Numbered from the stretch's first letter, positions 42,396 to 54,619 are shown. The stretch is DNA of 64,000 bases from Sciurus carolinensis (GCF_902686445.1 NC_062213.1:40746741-40810740), one strand, 5' to 3'. Translations and numbers: made by a program. Notes: generated by a model not told the origin, from the letters alone.

Positions 42396-43419
42396 GACTT
42401 CTTTTTACTATTTTCCACTCCTGTGATTTTGGGTTAGCTATAACCCTATCCCCTGAGAGTAGCTACATTAGCAATATGGTTTACAAAGAAGCCTGTCAAC
42501 ATTCTAACCTTCTCAAGAAGGTATAGCTATTTGGGAAGAGATAGTGCTCTGTCTGATCCATCCATTCTCTATCAAAAGGTAGAGCATGATAGGCCAATGA
42601 TAAAAGGAGTTTTTCATTACCACAGGTACACATTCTTATATAATGGGTGCTTGTTCTGAACTGAAGGTATTATACTATGGGCCTGTTAGGATGGAAGTCA
42701 CCTCCACTGCATGAGAAGAAAGTTTAATCATGAGGGAGAAATCATGCATCAGGTGAATGCAACCATCCCACCTCCACTGAGACTTCTCACCATATGGCCT
42801 CCCACCTTCACTGTGAAATCTGCTGGCCTTGTCTCAGTTTTCATATTGCTTGACTGCTTACGTCACTTGACATGGCTGATGAAACTCTAACACAACTCTC
42901 CATCATTGCCTCCACTGATCAGACAACCCTCATTCTCTGCTTACTTCCCTAATTCCTTCTGCCCTGTATCGTTTGCTGACTTTTCCCTCTCTCCATCCCT
43001 TAAATATGACTTTTTCCAGAAGGTTCTGTTCTGTGTTTTGTTTCTTTCTTCTTCTCTTTTCTTTGTACACATTATTATTCCTGAGTCATATTATTTTCTG
43101 CCTTTACTACCTCCTCCACTTAGATAACGTTGACTCCCAAATTTTCAGCTGACTTCTCTTAGAAGCTTCTTATTTTCAAATGACTAGTCATCTCTCTTTG
43201 TATGTCCAAAATTGAACTGTATCTTCACACTCCCCTCTCCAACTGTCTTTTTCCTACTTGTGTTATCTTGCTTAATCTTATCACTAAATCATTTAAGCTG
43301 GAAGTCTCAGAGTGAGCATTTATACTTTTATCTTATTAATTATGGTATTCAGGCTCCAAGTTGGCCCTAACTTATGTTCAATGCTTTGTATTCACATCTT
43401 TTTATGGTCCCCTCCATAA
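42396..43419. other. Unique sequence, no gene seen
   Basis: No gene or clear repeat family was recognised. Confidence 0.4.
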
Positions 43420-43880
43420 AAGGTATCGTGGTTGGTCTGTGTGACCAGAGTATGTGAGAATGATGGTATGTGATTTCTAAGCCTTGGTCATAAGGGAACT
43501 TGTCACTTCACCATGTTAGCTTTTGTGTCATTTATTCTGAGGAAAGCCAGCTGCCATGTCATGAGGACATTCAACCAACCTTATGGGGAGGTCCATATGG
43601 CAAGGATCTGAAACATCTCACCAACAGTTAGCATCGACTTATCAGCCATATGAATGGACCATCTTGGAAGTGGATCTTCTAGTCCCAGTCAAAGCTTTAG
43701 ATGATGACAGTGCTGGCCAATCCCTTGACTATGCAACCTCATGAGAGACCCTGAGCGACCAGATAAACTGTTCTTGATCTTCCTGACTCATGAAAATTCT
43801 GAGATAATACGTATGTATCATTGTTTTAGGTTGGTAAGTTTTGAGATAATTTGTTTATAGGAATGGGTCACTAAAATATA
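43420..43880 (+). mobile_element. MLT1-like LTR relic
   Basis: The right end, 'gttttaggttggtaagtttt' followed by 'gagataatttgtttatagg', is typical of old MaLR LTRs. The left part is diverged, so the boundary is approximate. Confidence 0.55.
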
Positions 43881-43923
43881 TACAAACCATAGTTTGTTAG
43901 TTACTGAATTCTTATTGATCTTG

Positions 43924-43938
43924 CAATCTTAAAATCTT
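43924..43938. repeat. Left TSD of truncated L1
   Basis: caatcttaaaatctt, repeated exactly at 45181-45195. Confidence 0.93.
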
Positions 43939-44134
43939 TTTTTTAAATTGTAAACAAATGGGATACATGTTGTTTCTCTGTTTGTACATTGAGTAAAGGC
44001 ATGCCATTTGTGTAATCATAAATTTACATAGGGTAATGTTGTTTGATTCATTCTGTTATTTTTTCCCTCCCCACCCCTCCCACTCCTCCCTTCCCTCTAT
44101 ACAGTCCTTCCTTCCTCCATTCTTGACACCCTCC

Positions 44135-44178
44135 TTAACCCTAACCCTAAACCTAACCCTAACCCTAACTCTAACCCC
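44135..44178 (-). repeat. Telomere-like array in L1 3'UTR (copy 2)
   Basis: On the plus strand six adjacent 6-bp units, CCCTAA CCCTAA ACCTAA CCCTAA CCCTAA CTCTAA; four are perfect vertebrate telomere repeats. Confidence 0.93.
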
Positions 44179-44200
44179 TCCCACCCCCCATTAAGTGTCA

Positions 44201-45180
44201 TCATCCGCTTATCAGCGCGATCCTTCGTCCTTTGGTTTTTTGAGATTGGCTTATCTCACTTAGCATGATATTCTCCAATTTCATCCATTTGCCTGCAAAT
44301 GCCATAATTTTATCATTCTTTATGGTGGAGTAATATTCCATTGTATATATATGCCACATTTTCTTTATCCATTCATCAATTGAAGGACATCTAGGTTGGT
44401 TCCACAGTCTGGCTATTGTGAACTGAGCAGCTATGAACATTGATGTGGCTGTATCTCTGTAATATGCTGATTTTAAGTCCTTTGGGTATAGGCCAAGGAG
44501 TGGGATAGCTGAGTCAAATGGTGGTTCCATTCCAAGCTTTCTGAGGAATCTCCACACTGCTTTCCAGAGTGGCTGTACTAAATTGCAACCCCACCAGCAA
44601 TGTATGAGTGTACCTTTTTCCCCACATCCTCGCCAACTCCTATTGTTTCTTGTGTTCTTGATAATCGCCATTCTAATTGGGGTGAGATGGAATCTTAGGA
44701 TAGTTTTGATTTGCATTTCTCTTATTACTAGAGATGTTGAACATTTTTTCATATATCTGTTGATTACTTGTAGATCTTCTTCTGTGAAGTGTCTGTTCAT
44801 TTCCTTAGCCCATTTGTTGATTGGATTATTTGCATTCTTGGTGTAGAGTTTTTTGAGTTCTTTATATATTCTGGAAATTAGTGCTCTATCTGAAGTATGA
44901 TTGGCAAAGATTTTCTCCCACTCTGTAGGCTCTCTCTTCACATTACTGATAGTTTCCTTTGCTGAGAGAAAGCGTTTTAGTTTGAATCTATCCCAGTTGT
45001 TGATTCTTGCTTTTATTTCTTGTGCTATGGGAGTCCTGTTGAGGAAGTTTGATCCTAAGCTGACATGTTGAAGATTTTGACCTACTTTTTCTTCTATAAG
45101 ATGCAGGGTCTCTGGTCTGATTCCGAGGTCCTTGATCCATTTTGAGTTGAGTTTTGTGCAGGGTGAGAGATAGGGGTTTA
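44201..45180 (-). pseudogene. L1 ORF2 C-terminal fragment, open frame
   Basis: About 326 codons without a stop from the truncation point (NPYLSPCTKLN at 45178) to the natural ORF2 stop (ALISG, stop at 44201-44203). The cysteine motif region is nearly conserved but the copy reads [14 protein letters not shown] preceded by RSWRGC, so the first cysteine (CWRGC in the other copies) is replaced by serine. The endonuclease and reverse transcriptase catalytic parts are absent. The first ATG in frame is at 44941, which is an accident of truncation, not a real start. Confidence 0.9.
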
Positions 45181-45195
45181 CAATCTTAAAATCTT
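45181..45195. repeat. Right TSD of truncated L1
   Basis: Exact copy of 43924-43938. Confidence 0.93.
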
Positions 45196-45229
45196 ACTGA
45201 TATTGCAATCCAAATATTTCTTAAGTATA

Positions 45230-45424
45230 AATCATTTTATTCACCTCACTATTTTTGCTATAATTTTAGGCCTTTTTCATCTCTTTCCTGGACTACTGCA
45301 ATATCTCCCTATTGGTTTTCTTGTCTGTAATTAACTTTCTCTCCTACCTCTAGTCTATCCTCTGTGTTGTCATCCATTACCTTTTTAAAACATAAATCTG
45401 ATCTTGCTGCTTTCCTGATGCATC
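45230..45424 (+). mobile_element. L2 LINE fragment (left part)
   Basis: 'ctttcctggactactgcaat' and 'ataaatctgatcttgctgct' are L2-like. It is interrupted at about 45425 and resumes at 45761. Confidence 0.65.
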
Positions 45425-45760
45425 AGTCAGGATGGACTGCACTTTTATTGTAGTAATAAACAAACTACAAATCAAAGTGGTTAAGACAACAAAGGTTTAT
45501 TTCTTACTCTTGCTGCAGGTCTGCTGTCATTCAGGAGGGATCTGCTCATGGTAATCACTCAGGAATCTGGTGGCAGAAAAGTCACTATCTTAAAATTGCT
45601 GGTCACTGGGTAGAAGTAAAACAGAATGAGGCAGAGCATTCACTGGCTCTTAAACATGTCTGGAAGAGACCCATGTCACTTCTAACCACACATATAATTG
45701 ACCAAAACAAGTCACATGATCACTTCTGACTTCATATGCACAGAGATATTCTATCCTGTC
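45425..45760 (+). mobile_element. Ancient LTR-like element inside L2, family unresolved
   Basis: 'caacaaaggtttatttctta', 'cattcactggctcttaaaca' and 'aaaacaagtcacatgatcac' recall old mammalian LTR-like repeats. It lies between two halves of one L2. Confidence 0.5.
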
Positions 45761-46290
45761 ATGTCTTAAAACTTTTGACCATTTCCCCTCTACTTTAGGT
45801 TAGAGTCTAATTCCCTGTGCAGAACTTGCAAGGCCCTTTGTGATTTGGGCTCAGTCTGCTTTTTCAACATCATCTCCTGTCACTCTCCACTTCCCATCTA
45901 AAACTCTGCTCCAATTATACTGAAATGCTCTCCTTTCTAGAATGCTTCATGTATTTTCTTGCCTTTGTTCTTAGCACCTGTTAGATTTAACTGGCAGGTT
46001 CACCTAGTCATCCGTCAAGGCCCATTTTCCCTTCCTTTATGCAGCCATCCCAGAATTCTCTAAATATTTACTCCTTCTTCTTGGACCCCCTACCTCTTTA
46101 TAAATGCATCTACGATAGCATAGGTTTCATCTCATTGCAGGGCATGGAGCTGTTTATTTTCACTTCTGTCTCTTCTTGAGTCCAGCATTCCTTCAGGATA
46201 GAAACAATGTCTTATATTCATGTGGCTACTGTCAGGTGCAAGCTTGGTATATCATAGCAGTTTAACAGATACTTGTTGAAGGAATTGTAT
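45761..46290 (+). mobile_element. L2 LINE fragment (right part and 3' end)
   Basis: Continues the L2: 'tgcaaggccctttgtgattt', 'gcctttgttcttagcacctg', and the 3' end 'acttgttgaaggaattgtat'. Confidence 0.7.
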
Positions 46291-46752
46291 AAATATTCTT
46301 TCCTCCAATCTCCAAAGTTTAGTCATATATACTCTGTTGTCTGATTCATGGCCTGAAAGGAATTTCTACCCATTTTATTTTCTTCTACTATGCCATTTTA
46401 TTTTTCCCACTTTCTAATAAAAGACTAAAACTCTTATACTTAAAAACACAAGAACAACATTAATCATACCTGTGAATTTCTTTTTGCTGTTGGGTAACTC
46501 TAACTGAGATCTCACTGATTCTCAGCTAATTTCAATGACATTTAATGCCAATTATTTCTTGTTTTCTTCATGCCAGACACAGTGCTCAGCACCCAGGACA
46601 TGATGGTAGACAATAATTTCTGTGCTCAGTTAGTACCAAAATAGTATTCTGTACCTACATGTTCAAGTGTGCCAGGGACCTGCTGAGGTACCTTCATAAT
46701 GGGGACCAGCAGTAGTTTCTATTCACATTTTTTCAACATAGGATATATAAAA

Positions 46753-46756
<4 letters not shown>

Positions 46757-46786
<30 letters not shown>
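46757..46786. repeat. (GT)n microsatellite
   Basis: About 15 perfect units, adjoining the SINE at 46787 as its tail. Confidence 0.95.
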
Positions 46787-46788
<2 letters not shown>

Positions 46789-46975
46789 GTTACAGTGATG
46801 GAACCCAGGGTTTCACACATGCTAGGCAAGTGCTTTACCACAGAGTCACTTACCCAGCCTTTTTTATTTTGAGAAAGATTCTTGCTAAGTTGCCAAGACT
46901 GGTCTTGAACTTGGGATCCTCTTGCCTCAGGCTCCGGGTAGCTGGGATTATAGAAGTGTGCCACCCTACCCTATG
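46787..46975 (-). mobile_element. Composite ID + B1-like SINE, antisense
   Basis: An ID part ('catgctaggcaagtgcttta'), a T-rich linker and a B1-like part ('gatcctcttgcctcaggctc'). The (GT)n at 46757 is its tail. Confidence 0.85.
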
Positions 46976-47145
46976 TATAAATCCTTTGATGGGAAAAGAG
47001 AATTTTCTTTCTAATACTTATTAAAAACCAGAGGATGTTTCTGAGAAATGTTAGCTTTAATCTGATTAGCACCTAATAATATCAGATTACTGAAATTTTA
47101 GGGTAGGAGCCTGGGAGATGGAATAATACTACTAAGCCACAGTCC

Positions 47146-47290
47146 TTTTTTGTATTTTATTTAGAGACAGGGTCTCGCTGAGTTTCTTAGGACCTTACCA
47201 TGTTGCTGAGACTGGCTTTGAACTCACAATCCTCCTTCCTCAGCCTCTCGAGCTGCTGGGATTATAGGCGTGCACCACTGCGCCTGGCCA
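47146..47290 (-). mobile_element. B1/7SL-like SINE, antisense
   Basis: 'gagacagggtctcgctgagt' and 'ctgctgggattataggcgtg' mark a 7SL-derived monomer. Confidence 0.8.
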
Positions 47291-47451
47291 GGATGATATG
47301 TTTTCTAAGAGTGAATTAGGAATACTCTTGACCTGGAATGATATTAGAGTTGATAAGGAAAAGATATGGGCATCTTGAAGTAGGTGGGGCTCTTGTAGGG
47401 GAAGGTAATACTTCTGAGATGGGAGAGGCATTGAGAAGTGTGTAGAGTCTA

Positions 47452-47762
47452 GAATTGTCCTGTTCAATATAGTAGCTTCTGGCCACATGTGCCAGTTGAA
47501 CCCTTGAAATGTGTCCAGTCTGAATTACAGTGCTCACTGAGTATAAAATGCACAATAAACTTGGAATTAATACAAAAAATTTTAAAATCTCATAATATGT
47601 TTTCATACTGATGTTGTATTTTGGACTTATTGTGCTAGGTAAATATATTATTAAAATTATTCTTACCATTTTCTTCTTTTAATGTGGCTAGTAGAAAACT
47701 TAAAATTACACATGTGGTTCATTTTTATGATTTCCTTTACGTTTGTACCAGACAGCACTGGT
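47452..47762. mobile_element. hAT-like MITE with inverted ends
   Basis: The left end 'attgtcctgttcaatatagt' and right end 'gtaccagacagcactgg' are roughly inverted. 'cttctggccacatgtgccag' and 'aatgtggctagtagaaaact' are internal inverted blocks, as in old mammalian hAT MITEs. Confidence 0.55.
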
Positions 47763-49820
47763 CTTGAAGTTAAATAGTACCTATTCAGTTGAAAAAATAA
47801 CTTGAAGAATTGTCTTATTTATTGTGAAACAATAATATCATCTCATACTCAAAGGGCATCATGCTCATGACTTTTAATATTCATGATCAATGAACATTTA
47901 CAGTAGTTTTCATCCAACTTACTTATTTCTATAATTCTACTATTTAGTCAAATTCTAACCATATTCACTCATACTATTTTTTGATCCCAGTTGGTTTGAT
48001 TTTGTTTGCTATCCATCTTTCCAGGGCAAGTTAGCATCTGTTTTCATCTTAAGAGTTTTTCAGTTGTAGTATGTCTCAAATGACAGAATACTCTATTAAT
48101 GGGGGAGGAGGATTCTCAAAGGTCTTTACCTGTTGCACTTTTCCTTTTCTAAAACTTCTGTATCAATGATATGACTGCCTCTCCATTTGTTACTTTAATA
48201 TCTTATTGCTAACAATAATGAATATTGTTTAAGACCATAGGAGTAAATCATGATTTTGGCTGCTGCAAATTAGTGAAAATTATTTTTGGATTAGTACTGA
48301 ATTATCTGAGTGGAATTAGTCTCAAGAAGTGACTCTAGGATCTTTATTCCCCATCTTCAACACACCAAAAATCATCCTTCAGGAAAGTGTCTAGAATTAG
48401 TATATTTTAGGATAAAAGCACTGACCTTATGATCTAGTTTTTGGTTCTATCTACTCTCAGGGTTTGCTATATCTTCAGGCTGGCAGCAAAATTGCTTCAA
48501 CAATATCAGGCAGGGTTTTCATCTATAAAGGAAATCCCAACTTTATTCAGAATGACAAAAGTCCCTAGCAAACTTTTTGCATCTCATTGGTTGTCACTGG
48601 ATTATATGTCCTCAGGTCTGAGTCAACTGTTCTAAAGGTATAGAGTTACCGTTGGTGGATCCCTTAACTGGGAGAGTCACCCATTGCTGAGTCATTTGGC
48701 TATGTGGCACCTGAATAAAACTAAGTTTCCGTTAGAAAGAGAGAAGTGATAATGGGTGTTTGGTAGGCAACCAAGAGTGGCTCTTAGGTAAAGCCAGCAT
48801 AATACAATGTGGTGAAGATGATAGTTATTTTGATGGATGGTATAACCCAAAGGAATAGGAGTATAGGTTACTTGATTATCAGGGCAGTTAAGGAGAATGC
48901 TACATATGCATTGAAGTGTCATAGTCAAGAATACATTTATATATAGGACGGCTGTGCTGTTGTTCTGCTGATGAACTCATGCTTCCACAAGGGAAAACAG
49001 ATGTTTTGAGCAGAGTTAGAAGAGAAGCAAGAAGCAATGAATCCAAGTTCTTCTGCATAATATTCAGGTGTTTCATCAACTTTGCTGCTTGAGTCCCTGG
49101 AGAGGAGGTGAGATGCTCTGAGTCAGATGTTTATACATAAGTAGTAGATCAAAAATAAATTAGCTCTTTGCTACACGAAGCAGCCTGTGGTGGTGTTTAG
49201 TCACATCAGATTTATTATTTATTCAAATTAACAGTGGGAACAAACAGTGAGTATAATAGTTAGGACCAGATCCATACCATACCATCTCTTGGGAATAGTG
49301 GGAAGTTCTGAAAATGCTTCATTATTCACAGCAGAGGACGAGAGTAAGAGATCTCATCTAAACTGGCAGCCAAAAAGGGTTTCTTTTCTGCAACTGTGAC
49401 TTGCATAAAATCTGTCTTTGGAATTAGAAATTTCTCCGTTTCCTTCCTTCTCTGGTGCTGTTTTTTGGGCTTCTATTTCATTTATATGGAGTAATCCTAG
49501 ACTTTTGCCTATGCTGTTCCTTCTAAGAATGCCCTTTCCTGCCTCGTTCATCTGGCAGATTAATTTGAATTTATGTGAGGCTTTAGAAACCTTCCCTCAC
49601 TATTGATTTTCTGCCCTTGAAGTGATTGAAATGTTCCATTGTCTTCAGAATTTCCCCATCATAAAAAGAAGCTGATCACCAAAAAGATGACAAACCATTC
49701 CAGTTTGCTGGGACTGGTGTGGGTAGGAAAGTTGTCTAGGGATGCAGATTTTTGGTTCTAAAACCACAAGAGTGCAGAGAAAACTGGGATGAGTTGGTAA
49801 TTCTAGGACACCAGGCACTG
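47763..49820. other. Unique sequence, no gene seen
   Basis: No coding pattern or repeat family was recognised. Confidence 0.4.
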
Positions 49821-49955
49821 AAGAATAAGGAGGAAGGGGAACTGGGGGTGTAGCTTCGTGGTAGAACACTTGCTTAGTGTGCTGCACAGGCCCTGGATTT
49901 GATCCCTAGCACCAGAAAGAAACAAAGAAAGAAAGGAAAAAAGAATAAGGAGGAA
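49821..49955 (+). mobile_element. Diverged ID-type SINE with TSD
   Basis: tRNA-like body ('actgggggtgtagcttcgtg', 'tttgatccctagcacc') with an A/G tail. Flanked by aagaataaggaggaa at 49821-49835 and 49941-49955. Confidence 0.85.
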
Positions 49956-52187
49956 AGTAAAGTCAAAGACATCAAAAAGCAAGAAGCAAAGGATGTGGGG
50001 AAAGGGTGAAATGGTGACAAAGTCCTCTAAATCCCTGTCCCTTAAACTTCAAAACTTATTCCCATTTATTCATTCATTTAGCAGATGTTAGTTAGGTGCC
50101 TACCATGCCAGGCTAACCACACAGGTGCCACCACCCTTAAGGAAACTTGTCTAGGGCCTTGTCATCCCAGGAGCTGCCTATCAATTCCTCCTTGCTCTTA
50201 TTGTTTGCATCTGATGTATTTAATGTGCAGGAGAATCTTGGTAGAGTTCCAGAACTGTCTTGGGGAGTAAAATGGTTAGCAGAATCTTGGAATTATGGTT
50301 TGGTACCAAAAGTACTCTGAGATATGCAGGGAAGAAAATCACCAACTACAATAGTTCATATTCAACTTAAATGCAATTGTGAGATATGAAAAACAGCTCC
50401 TTCTGTAAATTTCCAGTTTCATTTCTCATCGCTTCTTTCTACCCAATGCTTGAATTTTTCTGCTTCTCTTTGGTTTAATTTTTCTTAGGCCATTTATGGT
50501 GCTTGTACCTTCCTAGCTCAACACTTGCCCTTACCCCATTAATATAACTTATGTAGATGTGACCCTAAAATTTGACATCCACCATGATGCTCTAAGTTCT
50601 CTCTGAGCTTTCCTAACACACTGTACCATTATTACATAGTACTGAAATTATTTCTTTAGTTATCTCTTTGGCACTAGGTTAGAAGCTTCCTGTAGGCAAA
50701 ACTATGTCCTGCTCACCATTGAGTAGGAAACCTAATAAGTGTTTGTTGGATAATTGAGAATAAAATAACATTCCACTAAAGCTATAGTAAACACATATTT
50801 TTTTGAGATCAGCTGACATATTTGTCCATTTTGAGAACAAGATTCAAAATATATATTACTCTTAAAATCGATCATTAAGTGGAATGGACCCTGGCCCCAT
50901 GGTGCTAGATTATGGAGCTAGAGTCCTTTGCTGTGCCAGAAGTTAAAAATCTCTGATTTAAGGGTCAGCATCCTTGGGGAGGTAGGGAGGAGCTCCTAGG
51001 GAAAGACCTGGTGTCAGGGATGGTGCATGCTAGAAACATAGTTATTTACTTGTTGGTACTGAGGTATTTTAATATTGTAACAACTACTATAGTCATTCAG
51101 GTGTATTTGGGCCAAATTTTATCTCTGGTCAGGTTCATTATCTGATTAAATGGATGCTATAGAGTTTATAGAATGAAGAGAAAGGCTGCATTTTAAATAG
51201 CCTCGCTTTCCCAGAGGGGTTGGTTTGTGTAATGTTATCAGATAAGTTTACGCATGGGAAGACTCTATGCAGGTTGCATAGCAGAGCAGAGAAACATCGA
51301 TTTTATCTAGAACTCTCTCTACTGAATGCTAGACTGATGGGGTTCATCAGGGCCCATTCTGGACCACTCTCCCTGCTGTGGTATTTGCTAAGCCCTCATG
51401 CTTTGAAGAAAGGTGGAATGGATGGGAAAGCTGTGACTTTCCAAAGGATGCTTTGGAATCACAGTTTTTAAACAAACAACCAAAACTGTTTTTTTTTTTT
51501 TGTTCAGTTTGAAAATGCCAAAGTGAAATGTGAAATCATTAAAAAATTAAGACACTTGGACAAGTTTGAAACCTCTTTGCAGTTTCCAAAGACCTTCAAA
51601 TTTGGCTTCAGTTAATTTAGTCATAGGGAGTTGGCTAGTGTAGATCTGTGGGCCTATTTTGCAAAAGCCCTGAATATAGAAAGGTGTTTAACTAAAACTT
51701 GGATGCTAATGACTGCAAATTTCAGCAACTCTGCCATGTTTCCCAGTGAAATTTTGATCTAAAAGAATTATACAAAGCCATACTTTCTCTCTAAGCATAA
51801 GGAATTTCCCTTGGAAAAAGAGTTCAGAAAATGCAGTTTGTATTATAAAGGTTGTTTTCTAACTATTTTAATATATGCTTTGAAAACACAGGAGTATTAG
51901 AAGAAGATGAGAATGTAAGAGCCAATTTATCTATTGAAAGATCCTGGGGAATGGTTCGTAAAGTATAATAGGATGTAAGATGCTAAGAGATTGCATCAGC
52001 AATGAGAGTACTGTCCTGATTAGGAGCTCAGATCTAATGGCCAGCACAACTGACATGACTGGATGAAAATAGAATCCTCAGAAGACTCTTTGAAAACAAA
52101 ATAAGACAGAAGCCCAGGTATATTCAGAAACTGTTAAAGACACCAAGTATAGAAAGGTCACAAAGAATAAAAGAACATGGAATAACC
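49956..52187. other. Mostly unique sequence with L2 tails
   Basis: L2-like ends lie near 50065-50130 and 50590-50760. The rest is unrecognised. No gene is supported. Confidence 0.4.
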
Positions 52188-52917
52188 AAAGGTAGGGGGA
52201 GACTAGGAAGAGGTATTTCATTATTACCCCATGTACATATATAACTATATGACTGGTGGTATTCTACATCATGTATAATCAGATGAATGAGAAATTATAT
52301 TCCATTATATATGATATATCAAAGTGCGTTCTACTGTTGATACCACTGGTTATTGGTGACAAATTCTGCTTCCTCAAATGTTGAAATTTGAACACTAGAG
52401 AAGCATGCCAAGGCAAGCATGTAAAGGAGGTTTTACTTAAAAGTAGTAACACAGAGTTCTCCCAGGAGGGAGAAGGGGGCCATAGCTGGTATTCTGGTAT
52501 TCCAGAAGTGAGAGTGCCCTGCCTCTCACTAGACTAGACTTTTATTTTTTTTTTTTCTCCTGTTCTTTCCCCACTTATCTCTTTCCTTCCTTGCATAGGT
52601 GACTAGGCCCAGCAGATGCCGGTGAGAAGCAGATGGGCAGGGGGAAGGGCTAAATGGAGTGAACCAGGAATGGAGCCCTGGGGTTTCTTAATTAACAGCT
52701 CCCTGTCTGCAACTTTTTTGGAGGAGTAGTATAGGCAGGTATCTTGGTAATCAAAGCACTCTGGAGACATTGATGTTCCAATCTCCCAGGGGTAGTCTCT
52801 AGCTTCCCGGATCCAAACTGGCCTCCATTTTCTCGATTTGACCCTATCATCTATCTACACTAACTGTCTGTTTTTAATTCTGGCTAGTCATGTGTAACTA
52901 ATTAAAACAAAAAAAAG
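52188..52917 (+). mobile_element. Old L1 3' end split by an LTR
   Basis: The L1 3' end runs to 'gtgcgttctactgt' at about 52339 and resumes as 'catgtgtaactaattaaaac' at about 52890. The gap is filled by an LTR-like element. Confidence 0.75.
52340..52890 (-). mobile_element. Solo LTR inserted in L1 3' end
   Basis: On the minus strand an AT-rich TATA-like box (AAAAATAAAAGTCTAG, near 52540) is followed by about 110 bp and then an AGTAAA polyadenylation-like signal near 52438, which fits an LTR reading leftwards. The host L1 is precise on both sides. Ends are approximate and no clear 4-6 bp duplication could be fixed. The family is unknown to me. Confidence 0.6.
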
Positions 52918-53454
52918 GTGTGAAAAAACTATATTATTGCTGCTTATTGTATTTATCCAAAGGGAATAATCTGACGTGCAGGTCAAAGATTTATGCTCAA
53001 AGATGTTCATCACCATGTTACTTATCATAACTCGAAAGTGGAAACAATCTTAAAACTAAAAAATAGAATGATTAAGCAAAGTTCAGTGTGCTCATATAAT
53101 AGATGTGTCTGTCGTACAGTCATAAAATGATGCTCTTCAGAAGTTTTTCCTGAAGTGAAAAAATATTTGTGACATATATACAACTCAATCTCATTCAGGT
53201 CAATTCATTGAAATAGTAATTTTCTTTTCCTGTAATTTTTCCTTTTCTCCCATTTAAAATAAGATGGAAGGATTTGTAATTCTTGGCTTCAGAGATCTGA
53301 ACAGGAAGCAGAAACGGAATGAAGTCAAAATATTACTTTTGTAATCAGAAAATGACATAAATGTTATTTTAAAATACTATGAAAATTCCCACTTTAAACA
53401 ACATGGGAAAGATTATGCAATGCCATTTGGCAATACAGTGCTTCCTACTCCAGA

Positions 53455-53478
53455 CAGCAGCAGCCCATGCTGCTGCTG
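53455..53478. repeat. CAG/CTG inverted repeat
   Basis: CAGCAGCAGC (53455-53464) and GCTGCTGCTG (53469-53478) form a perfect 10-bp hairpin with a 4-bp loop, followed by more CTG-type triplets to about 53512. Confidence 0.95.
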
Positions 53479-53737
53479 CCGAATGTTCTGGACTTCTGCT
53501 GCTGTTGCTGCTTTTGTATCAGATAGGAAGGCTGAGCAAGGTTTCCAAACACTGGGACACTAGGGCCTATCTAGGTCCTTTCAGATCTGTTTCTAAAGCA
53601 GCACCTTCAGTTCTATTATGAGCAACTTTGAGGATTTATTTTGTGTTTACATAAATGTATTGGGTGAGACAAGAATGGCAAATGCTGTTATCATTCTATT
53701 GACCAGAACATTTTATTGACCCCGACTTCCATAGTAC

Positions 53738-53757
53738 AACCTGGTTACCACCAGGTT
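53738..53757. repeat. Short perfect hairpin
   Basis: aacctggt and accaggtt form 8-bp arms with a 4-bp loop. A partly repeated 'ttcagaatcatc' block follows. Confidence 0.85.
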
Positions 53758-54619
53758 CAGAATCATCAATTCAGGTTACCATCAATTCAGAATCATCTGA
53801 ATTGGCTCAGTACAGGTTTAGGATTAATTCCTTTTATTGTAATCCTCTTCTTTGAAAATTAGTAATTCATATAGGGTCTGAATTGCAGCTTATTAACTTG
53901 AGAAGTGTCTTTCAAACTTTTGTATTTAAACAGAAAAATAGCACCTTCTTTAGACTAAAGTTTATGTGAAATTTAAGAGGTCAAGGAAATGCAAGTTGAG
54001 TGGCTCTGGCAAAGTGGTGATGGAGAGCCTCCAGTGCTCCTGGCTCAGTTCTGCTTCCTTTCCTCCAAGAACCCAGGATGGCCCCAGGAAACCCCAGGGC
54101 TCTGTGAGCACAATTAGGAAACCACATAAGCTAAACATTTTCATGAAAATGAGCTCTGTTCTAACCGAACAGAGAAAACAGAGATTCTATAGATTTTGGA
54201 TGGTCTGAGCTTATTACATATTGCTGTGGATTGTGGGGAGGTAAGAAAGAGGGAAAGAAAAGGGTAGCTCTTCTTAATTGGGAAAAATCTGGAAGTTCCC
54301 AGGCCCCTTCCCTTTCCTAAACCTCATCATTTTTACTTTTCTTTGGATTATGAAATCTGAGAGTGAGATAACAGTGCTTTATGGAATACAATATAAAAAT
54401 TAAAACAAACCCCAAATTTTAATATATTCAGGATCATCCATACATTTGAGATATGGGAAAGAAAAATGCTTTAACCATGCTGCCTCAGAAGGCTTTTAGT
54501 TTTAAGATGCATTTTGACATAGAAAATTTCTCTATTTTCTCTCTTTTTCCCAATTAAAGTTAGATTTCTCAGTGTTCCTCCAAACTCACTTATCAATAAC
54601 ATGGCTTCCATGTCCTGGT

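Larger units (their letters stand above)
43939..45180 (-). mobile_element. Young 5'-truncated L1
   Basis: Minus-strand L1 with a short poly(A) (plus-strand T run at 43938-43944), a complete 3'UTR, a telomere-like array and the last third of ORF2, truncated at 'taggggttta'. Exact 15-bp target-site duplications. The ORF2 frame is open through the whole insert, so it is a recent event. Confidence 0.95.
52918..54600. other. Mostly unique sequence
   Basis: No gene is supported. Contains small hairpins at 53455-53478 and 53738-53757. Confidence 0.4.

Noticed and set aside
53962..54208. Overlapping 60-80 codon frames on both strands
   Set aside because: No recognisable family, no splice or start context, and similar openness on both strands suggests chance.
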